DNA from: Deinococcus marmoris DSM 12784
GTDB taxonomy: Bacteria; Deinococcota; Deinococci; Deinococcales; Deinococcaceae
Reading direction: 5' to 3'
DNA length: 46,852 nucleotides
NCBI RefSeq assembly: GCF_000701405.1
Contig: NZ_JNIV01000031.1
Coordinates: 1-46,852, forward strand
Shown: piece after piece, positions 31,235 through 40,301 of the stretch
How positions within the stretch are numbered: position 1 is the first letter of the stretch
Layout of the letters: each line of letters starts with the position of its first letter
Made by a program: the position numbers and the translations under genes
Notes under the pieces: generated by a model
Databases searched by the model: none
The model's input: the letters and a program-made list of their open reading frames with translations, nothing else
What the model was told of the DNA's origin: nothing

Positions 31235-31246
31235 TTCTCATGAGAA
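31235..31246. promoter_or_regulatory. 12-bp palindrome upstream of the response regulator
   Basis: TTCTCATGAGAA is a perfect palindrome about 20 bases before the regulator ATG and overlaps the presumed promoter spacer. It may be an operator for this regulator or another repressor. Confidence 0.45.
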
Positions 31247-31427
31247 TACGCGAGGGGTGCTTAATCAGCTTTCATCCGGCTGTGGCGATCGACCGGGGGG
31301 CAAGTTACAATTCTTCATCGGGTCAGACGCTTTCCCAGACCTCTGGAGACCGTCCAGGCCCACGGTGAAACTGAGTGCCAGCCTCCTCACAGGTTTTTCA
31401 TGGGGTTACCAAACCCGTCTACATTGT

Positions 31428-31859
31428 CTAAACGACAAAGCCATGCAGCGGCGCGAGCGTCCTGAAGGTGATCCACTGGCCGGGCAGGACTGGGGGCAGA
31501 GGCTCGAAGGCTGCCAGCACCAGCGGCAGCCGCGCCTGCACCACCCACGCCTTTCCCACGGTATGCGTGACCCTGCCGCAGCCTTCCAGCGCCGAGACGC
31601 CCTGCACGCTCAGGATTTCGCGGTGTTCACTGCCGGGCAGCAGGTCCACCGAACCCGCTTCCAGAACGCCGTGGACCACCACCCGCGCCTCACCGGGCGG
31701 GGCCGAGTAGGGGCCGCTGCGGTCAAACAGATACAGCACCCGGCCCCCGGCCAGGAATTCCAGCAGCGGGCTGCCCTCGGGCTGCGGGTAGATCAGGCCG
31801 TGGGCGGCGTGGGACGCGTAACGCGCCGCGAAGTCCCGCTCGGAGCTTTCCAGCGTCAA
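31428..31859 (-). CDS. Hypothetical protein
   Basis: A 143-aa protein of unknown family with a beta-rich pattern ([63 protein letters not shown]). The start is a TTG at 31859 with GGAGG five bases upstream. It lies 40 bases downstream of the 116-aa gene and is probably co-transcribed with it. The two flank no recognisable pathway gene. Confidence 0.55.
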   Translation of the reverse strand: MTLESSERDFAARYASHAAHGLIYPQPEGSPLLEFLAGGRVLYLFDRSGPYSAPPGEARVVVHGVLEAGSVDLLPGSEHREILSVQGVSALEGCGRVTHTVGKAWVVQARLPLVLAAFEPLPPVLPGQWITFRTLAPLHGFVV

Positions 31860-31899
31860 CGGTTCCTCCGGCGCAGTCGGGGGGGAAACGCAGCGGCGG

Positions 31900-32250
31900 T
31901 CATGCCGGGGATTCTAGCGGACAGGCCGTTCCTCCGGGATCCAGCCGTTCAGGGTCCAGGCGTTCGTCCAGCCAGCCCAGGACAGGCCGCCCGGCCTCCA
32001 TTCCCAGCCTATCCAGCATTCCCAGTGCGTCCAGCAGGGCGTCGGCCCGCTCCAGCGCGAAGGTTCCCTCCACCTCGCGCAGAATGTGGATTAACACCAG
32101 ACCATGCAGCCGCTCCAGCAGCGCCCAGCCCCGGCTGCCCGGCCCCTGAAGATCACGGGCGCGGGCCAGCAGCGTGAGCGAGAGGCGCTCATTGCCGTCT
32201 GCGAACGCCTGCGCGGCCTCCAGCGGAATCAGGCCCAGGTCCGGTCTCAT
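31900..32250 (-). CDS. Hypothetical helical protein
   Basis: A 116-aa, mostly helical protein ([53 protein letters not shown]). No family is recognised. The ATG at 32248-32250 lies within the end of MITE-like element B (CTCATACGG), so the insertion may have replaced the original start region. The frame remains open into the element to 32292. Confidence 0.5.
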   Translation of the reverse strand: MRPDLGLIPLEAAQAFADGNERLSLTLLARARDLQGPGSRGWALLERLHGLVLIHILREVEGTFALERADALLDALGMLDRLGMEAGRPVLGWLDERLDPERLDPGGTACPLESPA

Positions 32251-32387
32251 ACGGACTCCGATTGAATCATTTGCAAAACGATGGAGATCCAAGCGGACGC
32301 GAGTGGGAGGGGTACGGACTCGGGGCGTGGAGTTGGCAAACCGGCGCTTTCCCGATTTGTTGACGAAACAGACGGAATCCGTATCAG
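32246..32387. mobile_element. MITE-like element B
   Basis: A 142-bp segment with ends CTCATACGGACTCCG and CGGAATCCGTATCAG, the same terminal repeats as element A at 13493-13652, but a different interior. It has no coding capacity. One end provides the TGA stop (32384-32386) of the UbiA gene, and the other end contains the start codon of the 116-aa gene. It is probably mobilised by a transposase encoded elsewhere. Confidence 0.7.
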
Positions 32388-33268
32388 GTCAGGGTGCGCC
32401 ACGTCACGTCCACAATCACCCCGGCCAGCATGGTCAGGGCCAGCCACATATTGGCGTCGAAGAAGGCCACGTTGACCCGCCCCAGGTCATTGGGATTGAT
32501 GATGCGGTGTTCGTACAGCAAGATCGCGCCCATCGCCAGGGCAGCCAGGTAATACCAGCCGCTGGCCCCGGCCACCACGCCCACCAACAGCAGCAGCGCG
32601 AAGGTCAGGGCGTGGCTGGCGGCGGCGATCTTCAGGGCGCGGGGAATGCCGAAACGTGCGGGAATGCTCTTGATCCCGTTCTTCACGTCAAAATCGCGGT
32701 CCAGCGTGGCGTAAATCACGTCCAGGCCGATCATCCAGAAGATCACCACGGCCCACAGCACCCAGGCGGTGGGGCCAAACGAACCGGTCACGGCAACGTA
32801 GCCGCCCGCTGCCGCCGCACCGTCGGTCACGCCCAGCCAGGCGTGGCACAGCCAGGTGTAACGTTTGGTGTACGGATAGCCGATCAGGAAGACCACCGCC
32901 AGCGGCAGCAGCGCCAGACACAGCGGATTGAGCTGCGCCGCCGCGAAGGCCATGACGGCCAGACTGACTCCCACCAGCGCCCACGCCTGGGCCGGGCTGA
33001 CCTTGCCCACCGGAACCTCGCGCCCCGCCGTGCGCGGATTGCGGGCGTCGATGGCGCGGTCAATCACGCGGTTTGCGCCCATGGCCGCCGTGCGGGCCGA
33101 CGCCATCGCCACCGTGACCCACAGCAGGACGCCGAATCCGGGCCAGCCGGTGCCGTTTTGCGTCATGCTCGCCAGCAACATCCCCGCGTATGCGAAGGGC
33201 AGGGCAAACACGGTGTGTTCAAATTTCACCAGATCCAGATAGGTTTTCAGACGCGGGGCCACGCTCAT
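32384..33268 (-). CDS. ubiA: UbiA-family prenyltransferase (menaquinone synthesis)
   Basis: A 294-aa integral membrane prenyltransferase. The two Asp-rich motifs are visible: [18 protein letters not shown] (NxxxDxxxD) and [12 protein letters not shown], which hold Mg-pyrophosphate. About eight hydrophobic segments surround them. Enzymes of this type attach a polyprenyl chain to an aromatic quinone precursor. In a menaquinone organism this could be the MqnP-type step of the futalosine pathway, rather than ubiquinone synthesis. The stop codon lies inside the end of MITE-like element B. The gene diverges from the tRNA cluster. Confidence 0.88.
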   Translation of the reverse strand: MSVAPRLKTYLDLVKFEHTVFALPFAYAGMLLASMTQNGTGWPGFGVLLWVTVAMASARTAAMGANRVIDRAIDARNPRTAGREVPVGKVSPAQAWALVGVSLAVMAFAAAQLNPLCLALLPLAVVFLIGYPYTKRYTWLCHAWLGVTDGAAAAGGYVAVTGSFGPTAWVLWAVVIFWMIGLDVIYATLDRDFDVKNGIKSIPARFGIPRALKIAAASHALTFALLLLVGVVAGASGWYYLAALAMGAILLYEHRIINPNDLGRVNVAFFDANMWLALTMLAGVIVDVTWRTLT

Positions 33269-33326
33269 GCTGGGGGCAGCATACGCCTGCTGGCTTACCT
33301 CTGGACATTATGGGCCTGACATTTGC

Positions 33327-33332
33327 TATAGT
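33327..33332 (+). promoter_or_regulatory. -10 box of the tRNA cluster
   Basis: TATAGT lies about 22 bases before tRNA-Pro. A TGGACA at 33302-33307 is spaced 19 bases from it, slightly long for a -35 box. Together they are a likely promoter for the tRNA genes. Confidence 0.5.
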
Positions 33333-33353
33333 GCCGCCTGCGCGTGGAAGTGT

Positions 33354-33431
<78 letters not shown>

Positions 33432-33463
33432 GATTTTCCCGTTCCCAACGGACACGCGCACAG

Positions 33464-33537
<74 letters not shown>

Positions 33538-33550
33538 CACCCAACACAAG

Positions 33551-33570
33551 GCTCCCCCTGCGGGAGCTTT
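33551..33570 (+). terminator. Hairpin between tRNA-Gly and tRNA-Arg
   Basis: GCTCCC (33551-33556) pairs with GGGAGC (33562-33567), followed by TTTCGTCCTTT. A second small hairpin CGTCCT-TTCC-AGGACG follows at 33571-33586. They could end the Pro-Gly transcript or mark RNA processing sites. Confidence 0.5.
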
Positions 33571-33591
33571 CGTCCTTTCCAGGACGCAGAG

Positions 33592-33668
<77 letters not shown>

Positions 33669-33703
33669 CCAGAAAAACGCCGTCCAACACGGTAAAAGCA
33701 AAG

Positions 33704-33740
33704 GGAGACCCCAGGGCCAAATAGGCCTCCTGGGGTCTCC
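33704..33740. terminator. 12-bp hairpin after tRNA-Arg
   Basis: GGAGACCCCAGG (33704-33715) and CCTGGGGTCTCC (33729-33740) form a perfect stem with an inner GGCC/GGCC pair. It lies between tRNA-Arg and the end of the convergent integrase gene and probably ends both transcripts. Confidence 0.7.
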
Positions 33741-33764
33741 GACTGTAATAGCGACTGTAGTGGA

Positions 33765-35126
33765 TCAGTCCTGAGGATCTGGCAGCGCAAACAGGTCGAT
33801 GACATGCGCTTTGTCCTCGCTGTCCAGCACATGGCGGTAGATGTCGTTGGTGATCGACACACTGCCGTGCCCCAGACGTTTGCTGACCACCGCGAGCGGG
33901 ACCCCGCGGCGCAGCGCCAGCGTGGCGTAGGTGTGCCGCAGGTCATGGGGTGCGATCTTGGGCAGCGCGGTCCCATCTGCGTGCAACACCTGAAGCGCTG
34001 CCCCCAGTTCTGGGTAGCAGTCCCACCAGTGTCCTGGAACAGTGCCCGCACCTTTCCGGCTCCAGTCGGTCAGCCGGGTGAGGGCGCGGTTGATGTTGTC
34101 GGGGTGCACGACATGGCCTCTCTCCGTTGCAAACACCAGCCCGTTCGTCGCCCACGGCAGGCCCAGAGCGCTGCGCTCGGCACGCTGCTGAGTCTGGTGG
34201 TCCTGTAAGAGCGTCACCAGGCTGAGCGGCATGCGGATGTTCCGGCGGGCATTGTCCGTTTTTAGCATCCCGCTGACCTTGGCCCCTCCCGGGATCCTGA
34301 TCACCTGCTGCCGAATCTGGACGACACCTTTCTTGAAGTTCACATTGGTCCAGGTGAGCCCCAGAACCTCGCCGCGCCGCAGACCCAAGCTGACCGCCGC
34401 GAACAGGGCCGGCCATAGGCGGAAGATTCCCGTCTGCCACAGCAGCGTTCCCAGGGCCTGGAAGAGCGCCAGTTGCGGCTCTTCCAGAACCCGGTCCTCC
34501 GGACGAATGCCGGGTTTAGGTGCGCGCTCACGCTTGACCCCGTTCATGGGCGACACCTTGATGGTTCCGTCGGACACCGCCTCGTCGAACACGGCGCGCA
34601 GCCGGATTACGACTTTGCTGTGCGTGCGCGGCGACATGGCCTTCCCCCTGCCCAACCCTCCAACCATCTCCTGGCGACTCAGGGCAGCCACCAATTCCTT
34701 GAGGGTGGCTGTCGAGACCTTCTGGATCCGTTGCTCACCGATTACCGCCAACGCGTAGTCAAGCTCCTGGCGGTAAAGGGTCAGGGTTCGGGGCTTCACC
34801 TTCGGGAGGCGATTCAGCCAGAGCTCAGCCTGTTGCGCCACAGTGATGCTTTCGGGTGCCTGCAGTTCACCCTCACCGTGAGCGACGATGGCGGACCGCA
34901 TGGCCTTCTCAGCACCCGTCTTTGTCCTGGACCGGCCGTTAAGCGTTTTGCGCCGACCTCCGAACAGCGTCTGGAGCGTGATTTGCCACTTGTATTTGCC
35001 GCTGCCCTTGTCGAACCAAACCGTCCCGCTGCCGTTGCCGCGCCCCTTTGTTTTGCGCTGTTTCTCGGTGCCGTCCAACACGGCTGCGGCGTCGTTTCTG
35101 GCTGGGTGTTTTGCTTTTTTGGTCAT
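33765..35126 (-). CDS. int: Tyrosine-type site-specific integrase
   Basis: A 453-aa phage-type integrase. The N-terminal part has an arm-binding beta domain (GSGTVWFDKGSGKYKWQITLQ), then a SAM-like core-binding domain (about 92-190). The catalytic domain shows Arg250 in LGLRRGEVLG, Arg397 in HDLRHTYATL with His394, His420 in KRLGHGS and the nucleophile Tyr430 in NDIYRHV. It integrates and, with an excisionase, excises the element at tRNA-Arg. The ATG at 35126 (MTKKAKH) is used. It reads toward the tRNA, and its transcript may come from the primase operon upstream. Confidence 0.93.
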   Translation of the reverse strand: MTKKAKHPARNDAAAVLDGTEKQRKTKGRGNGSGTVWFDKGSGKYKWQITLQTLFGGRRKTLNGRSRTKTGAEKAMRSAIVAHGEGELQAPESITVAQQAELWLNRLPKVKPRTLTLYRQELDYALAVIGEQRIQKVSTATLKELVAALSRQEMVGGLGRGKAMSPRTHSKVVIRLRAVFDEAVSDGTIKVSPMNGVKRERAPKPGIRPEDRVLEEPQLALFQALGTLLWQTGIFRLWPALFAAVSLGLRRGEVLGLTWTNVNFKKGVVQIRQQVIRIPGGAKVSGMLKTDNARRNIRMPLSLVTLLQDHQTQQRAERSALGLPWATNGLVFATERGHVVHPDNINRALTRLTDWSRKGAGTVPGHWWDCYPELGAALQVLHADGTALPKIAPHDLRHTYATLALRRGVPLAVVSKRLGHGSVSITNDIYRHVLDSEDKAHVIDLFALPDPQD

Positions 35127-35200
35127 GTTTACCCCGGGCCAGCCCAATCAAAGAGAGGCGGCCGATCAAAGAAGAAGTGTTTTTTGCTGTGCTTTTGCTC

Positions 35201-35242
35201 CTCCTGAGAGGCCGCCCACAGCGGTGGGCCGCTCCTCAGGAG
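35201..35242. other. Strong hairpin between integrase and primase genes
   Basis: CTCCTGAGAGGCCGCCCAC (35201-35219) and a nearly complementary 19-base arm (35224-35242) surround a four-base loop. On the minus strand no U-run follows, so an intrinsic terminator is doubtful. It may shape the leader of the integrase message or reduce read-through from the primase operon. Confidence 0.5.
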
Positions 35243-35269
35243 CCATTCAACGGCCGAACGAGGTCAGGG

Positions 35270-38245
35270 CTAGAACGGCTTGAGCATCATGTCGTTGTCG
35301 AGCGTTGTCCCTGTCTGTCCTGATGAAACAGAAGAAGTAGGTACAGGGGTAGAGGCCGTCGGAGTGAGAGAATTCTGCTTGGCCGTCCCTGCTGTCCCGG
35401 TGTCAGGGGCGAACACCTCCCAGCGGATGTGCCAGAGGTCAGGCCGTCCGGGGGCCCCGTGGACCGTGCGTCGGTGCAAGGTCTTGCCCGGTTCGCAGGG
35501 TCCCAGAATCCCGGCTTCCTTCAGGCGGGAGGCAAGCGGTCCACTCGTCAGCGGCAGGGGAGCACCGCTGTCCGCTGCAAGTTTGCTCACGGCCGCCACC
35601 GTGCTGTCGGGCTGAAGGTAAAGGCACAGCTCACCATTCGGCAGGCTTCCCAGCCATCCCAGGCGTGCTGCCGACGGCTCCCGGAGAAACCCAACGTCGG
35701 GGTCCGAACGCCATCCCAGCGATTCAGGGTGGTCTCTGGGCGCCTTTCCTTCACGCGCGTCTTCCACGAAAGCGCGCCGGGTACTGAACAGCTCACGCAG
35801 CAACTGCAAAAAGCGGAGCACAGGATCCACATCCTTGTGGTGCGCACTTTGCGTGGCCGCCACTTCATGCAGCGCCTTGATGGCCCGCGTGAGCAAAGCG
35901 TCCGCTTCAGGCTGTGTCACCGCTTCAACAGACACGGCGAACTCCAGGAACACCTGCCACCCCCGGGCCAGTTCGCCGCACATGCGCGGCGTCCGGTCAT
36001 GCGCCTGGACGTTGTTGAAATGCGTTGCCAGGTGCCGCACAGCCTGCTGGTGCACTGCGCTCCCAGCGTGCAGGGTGGTCCAGTGTTGTGCGATGTGCCG
36101 CACCAACCCCGCCAGCGTGCCAGCGTAGATCCCCGACTCGCCGAGTGCCGCCGCCTCGTAGAACGCAGCCGATTTTTCGCGGTCTGGTCCCAGCAGCGGA
36201 GCAGTCACGTTCACGAACAACGCCCGGGCCTGATCGCTGTGGTCCCGGGGCACGGTCTCGGCCGACGTGATCATCAGACCGCGCGGGTGGTAAGTGACCT
36301 GCGACGTCTGCCCCCCCTGACTCAGTCTGGACCGCCCGGCACCGTCGGCCTGCGCCCGCAGCATTCTGGACAGAGAACGGTACACGGGATCTTTTGGATC
36401 ACGTGGTTTGAAATCGTCGACGCCGAAGAGCGTGTCCTTGGCGACGTACGCGTGGCGCTCCAGCGCGTTGGCCGTGCTTTCCCAGCCCTCCGGCATGTGG
36501 CTGTACCGCCATTTCGGGCCGAAGTGCGCCATGACCAGCGCTGTGAACGTCGTTTTGTGGCTGCCGGTGCGGCCGACAATGAACACCGTGAAATCGCCCT
36601 GCCCAAGCACCGCGCGGAACGCCGCACCAAGCACCGGCACGCCGATGGAGTCCGGCACCAGGTGCAGCAGTTCCAGAGACGCGCGCACACAGGTGATCAG
36701 TTCAGGGGGGGCTGGAACAGCAGGGAGCGCGTAGGCGGCCAGGCGGCCTGGCATCTCCACGGCGATCCCTGACACGCTTCCCTGCGCGCCGATGGCTGCG
36801 TCCGCAGACAGGTATAGCGGTCCATGCTCTGGATGCTGGGTCCAGCCGAGATGGCGGTAAATGGTGCGGGCCGCGAAGCCCTGGTGGGCACTCAGCGCCT
36901 GAATGGCCGAGCGGACGTGGTCGCGGTTGCCGCTGCCAGCGAATACGTTGGCGTGTGCCCCCCACCTCGCCAGCGGCCAGCTCATGGCCTCAAACTCGCT
37001 GGCCTTCAGAACGATGGGTGAAAACGGCTGTCCTGACGGATGCTGTCCGGCCAGTTCCAGGTGACGTTCCTGGCCGTCGCCGCCGTCGTCGTAGCGAATC
37101 TCTGCCGTGATCCAGGCGGTGAAGGAGGTGAGAGCGAATTCCACTGGCCCCGCTCTGGTGGGCTTCTCCAGCCACAGTTGGCCGTCACGCATGATGTAAT
37201 TTCCAGCGCGAACAACGTCTGGCGGTTCCAGCTCACCTTTGACGGCGGCGCGCGCTGCGGGCTCGTCCCCATGATGCTCCAGCAGCGTGTATACGCTGAA
37301 AGCGTCGTGCGGGTGGCCCGTTGCCAGCGTGTCTGCGGCGTGGTGCGAATACACCTGATCCGGGCCATTTTCAGTGGACGGAAGCAACGTCACGCCCGGC
37401 GTACCCGTGGTGCTGTTCGGCGCGGTCCAGCGGCCAGAGTTTTGAGCCGTGTAGCCGTTGCGCCCCAGGACGTCGGCCAGCGGGTTTGCAGCGTTAAACG
37501 TCTGTCGAACGCGGTCGGTTTTGGGAACCTGGCGCAACCGCTTGGCAGCCTTGGACCGGGGCAGGGCTTTGGCCTGAGGCTGGGGTGCGTTTGGGCACGC
37601 CGCCACCATCCTGGCTTTCAAGCTGTCCCAGTTCTGCCAGAGAAAGAGCAGGTTCTCGGGCAGCTCGGGGATGTCCTCGCGGCTGGGCGGCATCCCCTCA
37701 AGCCAGGCGTACAGCTGGCCGCTGGGGTGCTTGCCCGGGGGGAGTTGGTCCTGTACGTTTCCCGCCCGCAGCTCGAATACCGTGTACGGCTTGCCCTCCT
37801 CATTTCGACAGATCAGCTGACGCGTCTTGAGTTCCAGACCCTCAGGCACGCGGTACAGCGGTTTTTTCCCGTTGCGTCCGCAGATGCAGCACTTCGAAGC
37901 CAGGAACTCGTCCAGGTCGAGGCCGACGCTCGCAAACGCAATGCGGGCATGCTCCAGATGATCGATATCGAGGATGGCCGTGCCGCTGGTGGCGTGGTGA
38001 AACCCGATATTCAGCGGACGCTTGGTCTGGTCGTCACGCTCCCAGTGGAACTCGGCCTGCTCGGTCGTGGCAACGAGTTGTTCAGGCTGATTCCAGGCCT
38101 TGGTGGTGGGTGCCTTCGAGCCGTGGCGCGTCGGCACCAGATTCAACCCGAGCGTGATGTAGTGCTGGGCAGCCTCGTAGTGTTTCAGGGACGTGGTGGG
38201 TGTCGGGGCGAGCGCCTGGCCACTGTTGTGGCCGGGGGCGCTCAT
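35270..38245 (-). CDS. Primase-polymerase/DUF927-type ATPase replication protein
   Basis: A 991-aa protein with at least two domains. Residues about 20-200 resemble an AEP-type primase-polymerase of plasmids and phages: HYITLGLNLVPTRHGSKAPT, GFHHATSGTAILDIDH with an Asp pair, and a Cys cluster CCICGRNGK. The C-terminal half resembles DUF927-type superfamily 3-like ATPases, with Walker A GRTGSHKT near residue 557, Walker B-like LFGVDDFKPRD and GLMITSAE. It probably starts replication of the element by unwinding and priming. The last 50 residues are Ser/Thr/Pro-rich. Its start overlaps the excisionase-like gene by four bases. Full-length domain borders cannot be set by eye. Confidence 0.8.
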   Translation of the reverse strand: MSAPGHNSGQALAPTPTTSLKHYEAAQHYITLGLNLVPTRHGSKAPTTKAWNQPEQLVATTEQAEFHWERDDQTKRPLNIGFHHATSGTAILDIDHLEHARIAFASVGLDLDEFLASKCCICGRNGKKPLYRVPEGLELKTRQLICRNEEGKPYTVFELRAGNVQDQLPPGKHPSGQLYAWLEGMPPSREDIPELPENLLFLWQNWDSLKARMVAACPNAPQPQAKALPRSKAAKRLRQVPKTDRVRQTFNAANPLADVLGRNGYTAQNSGRWTAPNSTTGTPGVTLLPSTENGPDQVYSHHAADTLATGHPHDAFSVYTLLEHHGDEPAARAAVKGELEPPDVVRAGNYIMRDGQLWLEKPTRAGPVEFALTSFTAWITAEIRYDDGGDGQERHLELAGQHPSGQPFSPIVLKASEFEAMSWPLARWGAHANVFAGSGNRDHVRSAIQALSAHQGFAARTIYRHLGWTQHPEHGPLYLSADAAIGAQGSVSGIAVEMPGRLAAYALPAVPAPPELITCVRASLELLHLVPDSIGVPVLGAAFRAVLGQGDFTVFIVGRTGSHKTTFTALVMAHFGPKWRYSHMPEGWESTANALERHAYVAKDTLFGVDDFKPRDPKDPVYRSLSRMLRAQADGAGRSRLSQGGQTSQVTYHPRGLMITSAETVPRDHSDQARALFVNVTAPLLGPDREKSAAFYEAAALGESGIYAGTLAGLVRHIAQHWTTLHAGSAVHQQAVRHLATHFNNVQAHDRTPRMCGELARGWQVFLEFAVSVEAVTQPEADALLTRAIKALHEVAATQSAHHKDVDPVLRFLQLLRELFSTRRAFVEDAREGKAPRDHPESLGWRSDPDVGFLREPSAARLGWLGSLPNGELCLYLQPDSTVAAVSKLAADSGAPLPLTSGPLASRLKEAGILGPCEPGKTLHRRTVHGAPGRPDLWHIRWEVFAPDTGTAGTAKQNSLTPTASTPVPTSSVSSGQTGTTLDNDMMLKPF

Positions 38246-38445
38246 CCCCGGGCCCCGCTCAGGAACTCGTCAAGGGCCGCTGTGGGGATCAGCCACTTGG
38301 TACCAGCACGCACTCCGCGCAGCTGACCGGAACCGATGAGCTTGTAGATCAGGTTGCGTCCGATACCCAGGTGAACTGCGGCCTCACTGGGGGTGTAAAT
38401 GGTCTTCTGCTGTTGCGGCGATTCCTTTGTTTCTTGTACCTTCAT
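38242..38445 (-). CDS. Excisionase-like HTH protein
   Basis: A 67-aa protein with a MerR/excisionase-type winged HTH (helix-turn-helix 17 family): IYTPSEAAVHLGIGRNLIYKLIGSGQLRGVRAGTKWLIPTAALDEFL (about 16-62). Such proteins bend DNA for excision or act as small regulators of replication operons. The gene starts the leftward operon and overlaps the primase gene by four bases (ATGA). A region rich in inverted repeats lies just upstream and may be its binding site. Confidence 0.85.
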   Translation of the reverse strand: MKVQETKESPQQQKTIYTPSEAAVHLGIGRNLIYKLIGSGQLRGVRAGTKWLIPTAALDEFLSGARG

Positions 38446-38784
38446 GGAGCATGCCTCTCGAGGCGTGCGTGCGTGTTTTGGTGGTTATCCTGGCAGAAAC
38501 ACACCAACACGCAGCCTCTGGAAAGTGCGCTTCGTTGAACGGGGGCGCACTTTCCGTCTGTGGAGTGAACCACGAGAGCCATCATTACACATTATGTTGG
38601 GAGCGTAATAGAAACTCCCTCCAAAATATGTTTTTTGGCCAGCCAGTGCCTTTAGACTCTTCCAGGCGCTCTGTAATGAGCGTAGTCCACCGCGTGCACG
38701 AATCGGAAAATATAAGGCCTAGCGCTGCATTTAACACTGAGCGTAATTTTCCGCGAGAACAGAGTCGATCTTAATGAATGCGAT
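38446..38784. promoter_or_regulatory. Control region with several inverted repeats
   Basis: This gene-free, AT-richer interval precedes the excisionase-primase operon. It holds GCATGCCTC-TC-GAGGCGTGC (38449-38468), a pair of GTGTT/AACAC-rich arms at about 38470-38511, a perfect 11-bp stem GGAAAGTGCGC/GCGCACTTTCC (38520-38530 with 38545-38555), and GGGAG/CTCCC arms near 38600-38620. These could be operators, an attachment or excision site, or the replication origin. No single promoter is clear. Confidence 0.5.
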
Positions 38785-39396
38785 CTACCAGGTCTCGCCG
38801 AAATCCAACTCCACCGTCCAGGCCCAGCGCCCGTCCACCCACTCGCGTTCAACGTAGCCCCAGCCCGAATACAGAATTTCGATCTGTTCGGACGTGGATT
38901 CTTCGTGTGCAGGTTCTGATCCGCGCTCCAGCGCCTCGAGCGCCCAGGGCGGCAGTTGCTCCAGATCGGCACGCATCCTCCCGACGCCGTCAACGTTGAG
39001 TGCGCCGGGTCCCGCCAGAGTGACCACGTCTTGCCCAGCAACGATGCGAGATGCGCTGACCTGAGGCAGGTCGCCGAAGTTCTGCACTGTGCACCTGCGC
39101 AGTCGGGACCGGTACGAGGAAATCGCGTATTCCAACGTGCTGGCCGGACATCCCGAGAAAAGTGGCGTCGCCGCGAGAGCAGCCGCCTCGCCGGCGTTGG
39201 AGCGGTCTGGATGGTCCGGCCCGCCAACGAGGGCGCTTAGCGCCACATCGTTGCTGCTCAGGGCCAGAAATGCCTGATCCATGGCGAGCAGTTCGGCGGA
39301 CCGGTGTGCCGCGCTGAGCCGCAAGAGGGTGAGTTCCTGTTCGGGGGTTGGGCGTAGAGGAAGTTCGATCAGATGCGAGAGCATGGGGTTCAACAT
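38785..39396 (-). CDS. TnpB N-terminal-like protein without RuvC domain (tentative)
   Basis: A 203-aa protein. Its start resembles the N terminus of IS605-type TnpB proteins (LIELPLRPTPEQELTLLRLS, residues 9-28). A helical segment ASTLEYAISSYRSRLRR follows, and residues 108-195 look like the TnpB wedge region: GDLPQVSASRIVAGQ, VTLAGPGALNVDGVGRMRAD, LPP and finally REWVDGRWAWTVELDF. None of the RuvC motifs or the zinc finger follows; the protein simply ends. It overlaps the primase-polymerase gene by seven bases and belongs to the operon of the complete TnpB-like nuclease. It could bind guide RNA or regulate the nuclease. The TnpB link is from pattern only and may be wrong. Confidence 0.5.
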   Translation of the reverse strand: MLNPMLSHLIELPLRPTPEQELTLLRLSAAHRSAELLAMDQAFLALSSNDVALSALVGGPDHPDRSNAGEAAALAATPLFSGCPASTLEYAISSYRSRLRRCTVQNFGDLPQVSASRIVAGQDVVTLAGPGALNVDGVGRMRADLEQLPPWALEALERGSEPAHEESTSEQIEILYSGWGYVEREWVDGRWAWTVELDFGETW

Positions 39397-40301
39397 GATT
39401 TTCCTTTGCGGCGGAGGATATACGCGACGGTGACGTCGCCGTAAGTCCGGCCATCGTGGGTGGCGCGGGCGCGCCAGCGGGCGGGGCGGAAGAGGGCGCT
39501 CTGCGAGAACAGGCGCGCGATTTGCTGTGGATCGGACGTGTGGCAACTCAACTGGCCGAGCAGGGCCGCGTCGGCGCGGCTGTGGTCCCCACCGTGGAGG
39601 TCCAGATCCCCGTGGTCAAAAAGCCTGGAAAACTTTGCGGCACCTGGTCCAGCGCGCAGGCGCCGCAACACCTCGGTGTCTGCCGGACTGGTGCTGGTCT
39701 GGGGCGGACCAGGGCGGGTTGGCTGGGGCGTCGTCATGCCCGCGATCAGGGCGTCCAGCTCTGCCTGGCGCGGCCTGATGCCGGGCGGCGTCCCCGGGAG
39801 GCGGCAGCCGGTCAGGGCCAAAAATCCGCTGGCGATCACCTCCACGTTCCCGGCACGGCGGTTGCCCGATAGCCGGGCACCAACGACAACGTGCAGTCCG
39901 GACCCCGAGCGTGAGACCTCGGTGTATGAAGACAGCCGGTCCACAAGTTGCCGGGCAGGCGGCAGCAACGCATGACCTGGCTGGAGCACATGATCGAGAT
40001 CGACGGCCACCAGAGACAGGCCATCAAGGACGGCCACCTGGGGGTCCAGCGCGACGCCCACGCCATCCACGTCGCCGGCCTCCAGATGCACCAGCGCCCC
40101 GCCCAGGGTCAGCCGGAACCGGGGATCACGGGCATCGGCCGGGTACCAGCGCCGCCCCGCCCAGCGCACCGGGACCTTCCCCTGCCGCCCCGACGCCCTC
40201 ATGCGCAGTTGATAAGGCAGGTACAGGCGCCCGGCATGCAGGTCCTCCGGCCAGCCTGCGCGCAGGACGTCGGGTGGACTGCCGGTCACGGTGCCCGCCA
40301 T
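39390..40301 (-). CDS. NrS-1-like primase-polymerase
   Basis: A 303-aa protein of the archaeo-eukaryotic primase (AEP) group. The catalytic motifs are visible: Asp101 and Asp103 in LVAVDLDHV, the SGSGLHVVV motif with His137, and the acidic motif in NVEVIASGFLALTG (Glu154). The C-terminal block HSRADAALLGQLSCHT, followed by DPQQIARLFSQSALFRPARW, matches the helical tail common in phage primase-polymerases such as NrS-1 polymerase. It probably makes primers or fills short gaps. The ATG at 40301 overlaps the end of the TnpB-like gene by 16 bases, indicating coupled translation. The element thus has two primase-type proteins. Confidence 0.75.
   Translation of the reverse strand: MAGTVTGSPPDVLRAGWPEDLHAGRLYLPYQLRMRASGRQGKVPVRWAGRRWYPADARDPRFRLTLGGALVHLEAGDVDGVGVALDPQVAVLDGLSLVAVDLDHVLQPGHALLPPARQLVDRLSSYTEVSRSGSGLHVVVGARLSGNRRAGNVEVIASGFLALTGCRLPGTPPGIRPRQAELDALIAGMTTPQPTRPGPPQTSTSPADTEVLRRLRAGPGAAKFSRLFDHGDLDLHGGDHSRADAALLGQLSCHTSDPQQIARLFSQSALFRPARWRARATHDGRTYGDVTVAYILRRKGKSC

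Noticed and set aside
35201..35242. Intrinsic terminator for the primase operon
   Set aside because: The stem is strong, but on the minus strand it is followed by A-rich, not T-rich, sequence, so it is listed only as a hairpin.
38785..39546. Longer version of the 203-aa protein starting at 39546
   Set aside because: The first 50 codons are Arg/Pro-rich and lie within the primase-polymerase gene; the ATG at 39396 has a ribosome site and family-like start.
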